Shown: positions 56,401 to 64,000 of the stretch, piece by piece
Position numbering within the stretch: the first letter of the stretch is position 1
Layout: every line of letters begins with the position of its first letter
Source of the DNA: Thunnus maccoyii
Taxonomy: Eukaryota > Chordata > Actinopteri > Scombriformes > Scombridae
Assembly (NCBI RefSeq): GCF_910596095.1
Contig: NC_056548.1
Coordinates: 13,665,151 to 13,729,150 of the forward strand
DNA length: 64,000 nt
Reading direction: 5' to 3'
Program-made: the position numbers and the translations under genes
Notes under the pieces: model-generated
What the model saw: the letters and a program-made list of their open reading frames with translations, nothing else
Told to the model about the DNA's origin: nothing
Database searches by the model: none

Positions 56401-59400
56401 GTTGCTAAGTTAACCCAAAATGACACGTCTTCCGACATGCTTTTCCTGTATCCAAACCGGCCTTGTGCTTTCCCGTCATCATGCTGTTCAGACTGTAATG
56501 TTAGGCAATATGTTTTTAACAACCAGTTTGTTTTTATTTCACTTTTCCATGTCCTGAAAAGCTCATCCAACTCAGTCAGCTGTAACAGAGAACACTAAAC
56601 TTCTGAATGCAAGGCACTGAACACTGGTTCACCAGCATTTAACATATATTTAATCTACTCTGGAAGTATCACCAATATCATAACCTATCTGTAATTTTAT
56701 TTTGTCTGTTTTCACGAGGGAGTCTGAATGTCTTTAGTGTTATATCGTGCCAATATGCAACCAGTGCCAAGTGCATTTGATTCTTCTCAGTGGCTGATTC
56801 ATCTCATTGTGCAAGGCTATGCTGTGTAATCTGAAGCATATTAAGCTGTTATGTGATGTCTTATTGTGCTCAGTTTAATGTTTTTTTTTCTGGTGACACA
56901 ATAATTGCAAGGAGTGGTATTGTTATGTAATAGGCGCTGATGTGAAATTAGCAGATAATGTGTCTCGTCACTCACGTCTCACAAAGATCTGTATGCTCTG
57001 TTTACATCAGTGTTGTTTTTCTTTTCAGTGCAAAACGGAGCTGTGACCCAAAAGGATACTTTGAATGACGATGAGTTTGAGCCTTACCTGAATACTCAGG
57101 CCAGACAGGTAAGCTTTATCGACCAGTGTTTGCCCACAGGATCTGCTTTTTAGTTTAATCACTTTTACTATAATGTATCAATGAATGAGTATCCTCAAGT
57201 TAGTTTTTTCTCTTAGTGAATTATAAATCTTTTCATTTACATATCTCTAATGATTGAAGTGTAATTCATAGATGTAATCAACAAGTTGGTAACTTCCATC
57301 TGCGTTTCATTAGTGGACTTTTTATGTGATGAGTATGTTGATTATTATTATATTGTATATGTGTATTGTACAATCATTGTAAGTACATTTAGAAAAAAAG
57401 TAGCTTAATTCCTAAAATATGTACTAGTAGCACATGTTGGAGTCTAAAATAATGATGACCTGATGGCCTGGGTCAATTTGTAAATTCTTTGATTGTGATA
57501 CAGATCATTGTAGTTTGGCTCAGAGCATCACAACCATACATTTAATGTATTACCTGCCACCTTTGACACACAGGCTAATGTATTATTGTATGACACTTTT
57601 GAGATGTAGATTTATCTAGGTGATTGTAAGCTGGATATTGTGTATATACATATGTGTATATGCATAAAGATGCAGAGAATCACTATTCTGTTGAATAGTT
57701 TAAAAAAAATCTCTTTTCTGAACATTGAATGTAAGTTTTGAAGTTAATATCAGATGATTTCTATGAAGAGATTTGTTGTTGTGAATTTTTTGGTAACTAT
57801 TTAACAAGACATTTCTGTATCAGGAGATAAATAGGCATACTTAAACTGTTTTGTTCCAGTGGCCTTAAGGCCTGTTTGTATTTGTGCACATCTTTGCTTT
57901 TTGTATTACAAAGAAATACAAGAGGGCCTTAAGGATTTTCAGCTGGATTGAGAGCTTTTGTTGATTATCTTGCTTTCAGTGGCCTTGGATTATATTTCTC
58001 TTTACTGTGGTAAATGGGAGTCCCCCTTGTTTAGTAACAGACACATAGTTTGAAGTGGACTTTAGATGAAATGAATGGGGCCTGTATTTTCCTTTTGTTC
58101 AAGAGACTGTTACACTTTTTTTCTTAATGTATAGTTCAGTGCTATGCATGTCCTGATCAGAGGGATACTAAGAATGGTAGATTCTTATAGATGCTTTCTG
58201 TGTGGTGAATCTTTGCTATATAATTACAGTAATTTAATAACTTTGCTCATCTCTTGTTTTGGTCTGACTTATTGGATCTACAAGAACAAGGTATATACAT
58301 ATCAAACAGAAGCTGATATATTGTTATCAATTAAGTCTGAGTGTGTTGTTGCAAAGAATGTTCTTTTTTTTACAACTTGTGACTAAAACAAATTCTTTTT
58401 CTATTTAGAGCAATGCCTATACGGCCATGTCGGACTCGTACATGCCCAGCTACTACAGCCCCTCCATAGGATTTTCCTACTCCCTAAACGAGGCAGCATG
58501 GTCCACAGGTGGGGACCCTCCTATGCCTTACCTGGCCTCCTATGGACAGCTGAGCAACGGGGAGCCCCACTACCTCCCGGACGCTATGTTTGGCCAGCCA
58601 GGCCCCCTGGGGAGCAACCCTTTCCTGGGTCAGCACGGCTTCAACTTCTTCCCCAGTGGCATCGACTTCTCAGCATGGGGTAATAGCAGCTCTCAGGGAC
58701 AGTCGGGGACACCGCAGAGCTCAGGCTACAGCAGCAGCTATGCCTATGCTCCCAGCTCACTTGGAGGTGCCATGATCGATGGACAGTCCCCATTTGCACC
58801 TGCTGCCAACGAGCCCCTTAACAAGGCACCTGGTATGAACAGCCTTGACCAGGGCATGGCAGGGCTTAAGATCGGTGGTACTGCTCCTGGTGGAAATGGG
58901 GACATGGCTCCTAAAGTGGTTGGTTCTGGCTTACCTGGTGGGGGTCCCCTTGGCCCTGTATCATCTGTAGGACCCCCTAGCATGCCTCCTGTCTCAATTG
59001 CCCCTGCCAAACCTGCCTCCTGGGCAGATATTGCCAGCAAGCCAGCCAAGCCTCAACCGAAGCTGAAAACCAAGGGTGGCATGGCCGGTGCCAATTTGCC
59101 TCCTCCGCCCATTAAACACAACATGGACATCGGCACTTGGGACAACAAGGGTACCATGCCTAAAGCTGCCACCCCTCAGCAGGTGCCCTCTATTCCCAGC
59201 AATGGGCAGCCACCCAATCAGGCTTCCCCACAGACCGGAGCTACCGCTGCAGGGAACCCACAAATGCCCCTCAGCAATGGACAGCTGGTACCCCCTGTTT
59301 CCCAGATGGGGCAGCATCAGCTTCCACCCGGTGGACAGCCAGGTATGGCTCAGATGCCCCAGTCTCCTCTCTCCCAGGGTCCTCCTCCTCCCCCAAGCCA

Positions 59401-62400
59401 ACAACAGCAACCCTCTCAACCTACTCGCTGGGTCCCTCCACGGAATCGGGCCAATGGATTTGGGGATGCCAGTGGGAGTGGTACAGGCCAGTCGCCTCCC
59501 ACCTCCTCTGGTGTGGGCGTGGTTCCTGGAGTCCCTTCTGAGCCTCACCCAGTCTTAGAGAAGTTGCGTATGGTCAACAATTATAACCCCAAGGACTTTG
59601 ACTGGAATCCCAAGCAGGGCCGGGTGTTTATCATCAAGAGCTACTCAGAGGATGACATCCACCGCTCCATCAAGTATAACATCTGGTGCAGCACGGAGCA
59701 TGGCAACAAGAGGCTTGATGCGGCGTACCGTTCGTTGGGTGGCAAAGGGCCGCTTTATCTTCTGTTCAGTGTAAATGGAAGTGGGCACTTCTGTGGCGTA
59801 GCAGAGATGCGCTCGCCCGTGGACTATAACACGTCTGCTGGCGTGTGGTCGCAGGACAAGTGGAAGGGTCGTTTTGATGTGCGCTGGATCTTTGTAAAGG
59901 ACGTTCCCAACAGTCAGCTGAGACACATTCGACTGGAGAACAACGAAAACAAGCCAGTGACCAACTCTCGGGACACACAAGAGGTGCCACTGGACAAGGC
60001 CAGACAGGTGCTAAAGATCATCGCTGGATATAAACACACCACTTCCATCTTCGATGACTTTTCTCACTACGAGAAGCGTCAGGAGGAGGAAGAGTGTGTG
60101 AAAAAGGTAACAGAGTTATTGCTGAATAAAGTAACAGATAAAACAAAAGATAAAAGATTCATTTAAACCAGGTGCTCTGCTTTTAACTTATGTAGAAAAA
60201 AGTGCAGTGTATGAAACCGGTTTGGATGCGCGTGCATGTACAACGCTGCTTTTTGCATTACAAAGGAATACAATTGTCTTGAGGATTTACAGCTGAATTG
60301 AATCTCAATGCACCGTAGGATATTTTGTGACTTTTCTTTCTCCAGTTTTTTACTGTGGTGTTTTGTTTCCTACCTGTTGTTTTTATGTATTGCCATGCTT
60401 TTAAAATAGAACAGTGAACACCGGGAAATGTTTTACTTGGTGGCATTCACTCAGAGTTCATATTATGACATGAAAAGCTTTTGAAATATTCAGGGGATTA
60501 CATGAGAATGTATTTGAAAATTGAATTAATTGGTTTATATTGTGTTTTAGTTGTTTCATTTTGATAGGAATAGATTCCTCCTGAAAAGGCTGTCCCAACA
60601 GTTGCACTGTAATTTTTCATACCATATGTCTTTACTCACTGGAAAGTATTGGATGAAATCTGTTTAGCTGTTTTGAACTTTTGGCATCAACATAAGGAAC
60701 AAAAATAGAGCAAATATGTGTTGCAGTGCACATAATGTAGTTTGCATTTCTTTCTAATTTTGGAAAGGTTTAATACTGGGGGCATTGATGTCCTGCACAC
60801 ACATTTTGTTGCCTCTTTACCTTTTTAGAGGGGCAAATTAATGTAGAAGTAAGCCAAGACAGCATAATATTGGCTTTGAACCATAACACAGCAGCCATTC
60901 ACCTTTTAGGTAAATTGCCATTCTTTGCCTACTTGCTATTATATGGAGAGCACACTTGTTTGTTTGTTTTTTTTCCTGTAGATGTATATTTATTATCCAG
61001 TGTGTTGTGATTTTAGTAGGTTTATCCCAGAATTGTTCTTCTATATTGACTTCACTGTATCTCATTTGAGGTATGCCTTAAAAGGAATTTGTATCTCTTG
61101 TTAAAAAGTGCCGCTTAAATTTTACTGTTTAGTGCACATGAACATGAAACAAATGCAAGATGTCCAGGATCCATGAAACATGTAATTTATGATTATCGAT
61201 TTGGGAATATTGGGTTTATCTGCTGCTTGCTTCCTAACACTGGAGAGCAAGCAGAACATCTATACATAAACAAGTATAACAACCTTGGAGCAACTATAAC
61301 TAGACAGCAATTTAAGGTATCATTTGTTTAAATATTGTAATAATTCAATTGTTAAACTTACAGTATTTTTGGATATTAATTTAGAAATGTGATATGTTGT
61401 GATTTTTTCATCACATTTTAGGGGTTAATATGTGTCAAACTGAAGCAAGCCTCACAATTTTCAGTTTTCCAAAGCGATTGAATTCTCAATCTTAAGTGCC
61501 ATCTTTCATTTAATGCAAGTCAAACCACTGGATAACTAGTGAACATGTTATGACAGCAGTAAAATGATGGACCAAATACAAACTTTTTGATATTAGTATA
61601 TTTTAAAATAACCTGAATAACTTTTTCCATTGCATGCATTGTTTAGAAAGTATATTAAAGGCAGTTTTTGATCATCGGTAAACATTATGTAAGAGGAGGT
61701 TTTTAGATTTGACATGTGAGATGTTTGACTCTACCTAAATCCAATATCTGATGTCTATAGACAGTCTGCATTTTAGCTTTTGATCATGACTTGCTGTGGT
61801 GAATGTGAAGTTGGCATACTCTTCATCAAAATCTTACTGCTGCACCAAAATGTGTACTGGTTTCTATATATATAACTTTTTTTGTCAAATTTATACAAAT
61901 TATTTTGAGCATATTGCGTTTGTTGGTTTAAATCTGAAATTGTTCCAAATGCGCTCAGTTTTCACTCTTCTATGTATGACAGGTGGAGGTCCAAGGCAGT
62001 GAGCCATATCCCAGCAACCCAAGCAACAGGAGTCATTACAGGCTTCAGGTAACTTTCCTCATCAGCGTTATTTGATCTTGTTATTTTAATACTTGATGGA
62101 GAGATTGCTGACTGAAATTATTCATATACACCCGGAGCTTGATATGTGTTCTCATGAAGAGTTGTTTATTTGTTCTTGAGAAATCAAGCATTTATATCCA
62201 AAACCTACATCTGTTTGAGTTTCCATTTGGAGTTGGGCAAGAGTTGCCCTTTATATAACGCATTAAATGTATTTAAAAAGTGCTGTCAGGACTTGTGCAC
62301 TTTTGGCTGCTTGAATGAATAAACCAGGAAAACCTGGCGTTATCTAGGTCAGCTGTAATATGCAAATATTTTGACAGTTTTATTTTGTATTATGTCTAAT

Positions 62401-62446
62401 TCGCTGTCTCTTTGTGTTCTAGGAGCGCCAAGGACGAGTCAAGTAA
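55564..62446 (+). CDS. ythdf2: YTH-domain m6A reader Ythdf2
   Basis: Cytoplasmic reader of N6-methyladenosine that recruits mRNA-decay machinery. Exons: 55564-55590 (MSASSLLEQ), 55817-55841, 57029-57108, 58409-60106 and 62423-62446 (ERQGRVK, stop), plus a probable exon 61983-62048. Without that exon the product is 617 residues, with it 639 (human YTHDF2: 579). Start and exon phases reproduce the known N-terminus ([28 protein letters not shown]). A long Gly/Pro/Gln-rich low-complexity region follows, including [13 protein letters not shown], then the YTH domain (about 448-582). Aromatic-cage tryptophans fall at 470, 524 and 529, with the same 54 and 5 spacing as human Trp432/486/491. The open frame runs 20 codons past the exon 4 donor (GTAACA) into the intron; this readthrough is not part of the spliced protein. 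The sequence is closer to YTHDF2 ([23 protein letters not shown]) than to YTHDF1 or YTHDF3. Confidence 0.97.
61983..62048 (+). other. ythdf2: Probable in-frame ythdf2 exon (22 codons)
   Basis: Acceptor CTATGTATGACAG and donor CAG|GTAACT bound exactly 66 nt with no stop in the frame of exon 4 (which ends on a complete codon). The encoded stretch starts [13 protein letters not shown] and ends RSHYRLQ, leading straight into ERQGRVK. Mammalian YTHDF2 goes from VKK directly to ERQGRGK. It could be constitutive in fish or a cassette exon; I have a faint, unverified recollection of similar tails in other fish Ythdf2 proteins. Confidence 0.7.
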
Positions 62447-63915
62447 CAGTTGGTGCTTTGGTCAAAAGACTGCAATGGCCCCCCGCTAAAGCCCTGTCCA
62501 CCCCATTACGTCATTACATCCAGATCTCTAAGAAATTCTAATAGGGGTGAAGAATTAACCAAGGACAAAAAATTAAATGAAGACTCTTTTGATTTCTTTT
62601 GACTTTAAAGACTTACTTCGAACTTGTAGTAAAAAAGAAAAGGAAACGATTATCCATAGGACTACAACTAAATGCATAGCATCCTTAGGTGAAATCTTTT
62701 TTTGCCCCACCCCATTCCACTACATATGCTTTTTTTTTCCCTTGTATGCTGCTTTTTCCTTTTTTAAACGAAAGGATCATCCTCTGTTTTTATGGTCCAT
62801 GAGCAAGTCTGTAATTCTCACACAAACACACAAATCCAATAGAAATTTGTAGTGTTGGCTTATAATAATCTCCCAAAGTCAAGAATGGTCTGTTTGTCTC
62901 ATTTTCTTTGTTAACTCCCCCCCCCCCCCCCACACCCTCACCTGTCTTCTGAGGATGCTCACATCTTCAACCAGGACCCAGTGGAGTTTCCTCCTCAGTG
63001 GATTTTCATCGTAGGCAGGTGTCAACTACGCTCACTCCAGAATCTGTTTCGTACATGCTTGCCATGTTTTTGTTTGAGAGGACTGCAGATGTTCAAAATG
63101 GCCCTCTATTTTGTTTTCGGATGTGTTGGACGGAGTGTGTGGGGAAGGTAGGGTGTGGAGGATCTGGAGAGGAAGAGTAAGGAAGGGGGTCAAGAGTTTG
63201 AAAGCAGAAGAAATGTTAAGTTGATGAGCTTTGCTCAGTGTATAATTTCATGGTCTAAAAAAAAATTTGGGGCCCTCTGTTAACAGTCTTCATTGGACTT
63301 TATTTACCCTCTTTTTCTTTCCCTTGGACAAATTAATTCATTGTTGCTATGGGCTGCTTTCTTGTTTTTTGTTTTTGTTTTTTTTTTTCTCCTTTCTCCG
63401 TTTTTCTAAAGACAGTGATGCGAGTGGCCTTGCCCCCACTCTTTCTATTAATCAGTTCAAAAGTAATAAATGTGGTATATTAAGCAGAACTGGTGTGCAT
63501 TCCCCTTGTTTGACTGTAAAGCAGTTTTGTCATGCAGCGTGTCTGTGCATTCTTTTCATCTGTTTTTCTTTTTCCCACAAGGGTATATGAATGAATGTTT
63601 TGGTTTTTTTTTCTGCTAACCTTTCATACTCAACCCGTCCGCTCCCCATTCTGACCTCAATTTTCACCACTGTACCCTGCATTTCTTACCTCTCTACTTT
63701 CCAAACCCGCCTTGTCCTCCACATGCATCTTACCGTTTCTGACTGCTCAGCCAACCATAACTATAATATCACAATCAGCTTCCACCATTTTCAGAATGTC
63801 ATTGTTGGTGAGTAAAAAAAAAAAAAAAAAAAAAAAAACAGAAAAAAAACGCAAGGTCCTCTTTCAGAACTACTGGCTTTTATTTGTGGCATAATAAAGA
63901 TGCTCCACAAAGTGA
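62447..63915 (+). other. ythdf2: ythdf2 3'UTR
   Basis: Follows the stop at 62444-62446. It contains a C15 run near 62917-62931, T-rich tracts and an A25 run at 63814-63838. Poly(A) signals AATAAA lie at 63465-63470 (possible shorter form) and 63893-63898 (likely main). Cleavage near 63915 is estimated. Confidence 0.75.
63893..63898 (+). terminator. ythdf2: Polyadenylation signal of ythdf2
   Basis: Canonical AATAAA about 1.45 kb past the stop codon, followed by a GTGTGGCTTTTTTTC GU/U-rich downstream element at 63914-63930. Confidence 0.7.
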
Positions 63916-64000
63916 TGTGTGGCTTTTTTTCATCATTAGCTATTTGTTTTTCTTGAGTCACGTGGGGTGGCCAGCTGTAGGCCTACCTTGTGTTGTACCC

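Noticed and set aside
58744..59558. Long frames on both strands inside ythdf2 exon 4
   Set aside because: They are shadows of the GC-rich Pro/Gly/Gln coding sequence, with no family resemblance of their own.
60107..60166. C-terminal extension of the ythdf2 exon 4 frame ([19 protein letters not shown])
   Set aside because: It lies past a good donor (AAG|GTAACA), and the known family C-terminus ERQGRVK is encoded downstream at 62423.

Overview
The window comes from a ray-finned (teleost, probably percomorph) fish. The grounds are intron-rich genes with GT-AG introns, Ythdf2 and Vgll2 proteins with fish-type sequence, and a repeat complement typical of fish: Rex3-type RTE LINEs, an L1-like LINE, L2-like 3' ends, Tc1/mariner, pogo, hAT, a tRNA-derived SINE and long (CA)n tracts. 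Nothing bacterial, viral or CRISPR-like was seen.

Four protein genes can be reconstructed exon by exon. Two are tandem cathepsin L-like cysteine protease genes on the minus strand (copy A, stop 12238 to start 14618; copy B, stop 32166 to start 35891), each with seven coding exons and an intact frame. The third is a vestigial-like TEAD cofactor, best matched to vgll2b (minus, 41792-45646, four coding exons, the last only 44 nt). The fourth is ythdf2, the m6A reader (plus, 55564-62446, with a probable extra in-frame 66-nt exon at 61983-62048). They do not form a pathway: the cathepsins are lysosomal or secreted proteases, Vgll2 is a nuclear cofactor in muscle and craniofacial programmes, and Ythdf2 is a cytoplasmic mRNA-decay adaptor.

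Layout. 1-6 kb is intergenic, with a Rex3 fragment, a foldback element, a SINE and a candidate conserved non-coding block. 6.0-18.4 kb (block A) and 29.1-41.0 kb (block B) are two copies of one segmental duplication, each carrying a cathepsin gene and a 1.7-2 kb repeat unit upstream of its promoter. 18.4-29.1 kb, between the copies, is a transposon graveyard: an L1-like LINE, a 430-bp tandem array, two L2-like 3' ends and a broken pogo transposase. 41-46 kb is vgll2b. 46-55.3 kb is gene-poor with two palindromic elements and a decayed Tc1. 55.3-63.9 kb is ythdf2, starting in a CpG-rich region.

The most interesting observations are three. The two cathepsin copies differ far more in exons 4, 5 and 7 than in their introns, pointing to selection or patchwork conversion in the substrate cleft. 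Copy A has lost the TATA box that copy B keeps. Ythdf2 has a likely fish-type 22-residue C-terminal exon. I did not find a wholly new biological system. All exon coordinates were read by eye from splice signals and reading frame, and no database search was possible.
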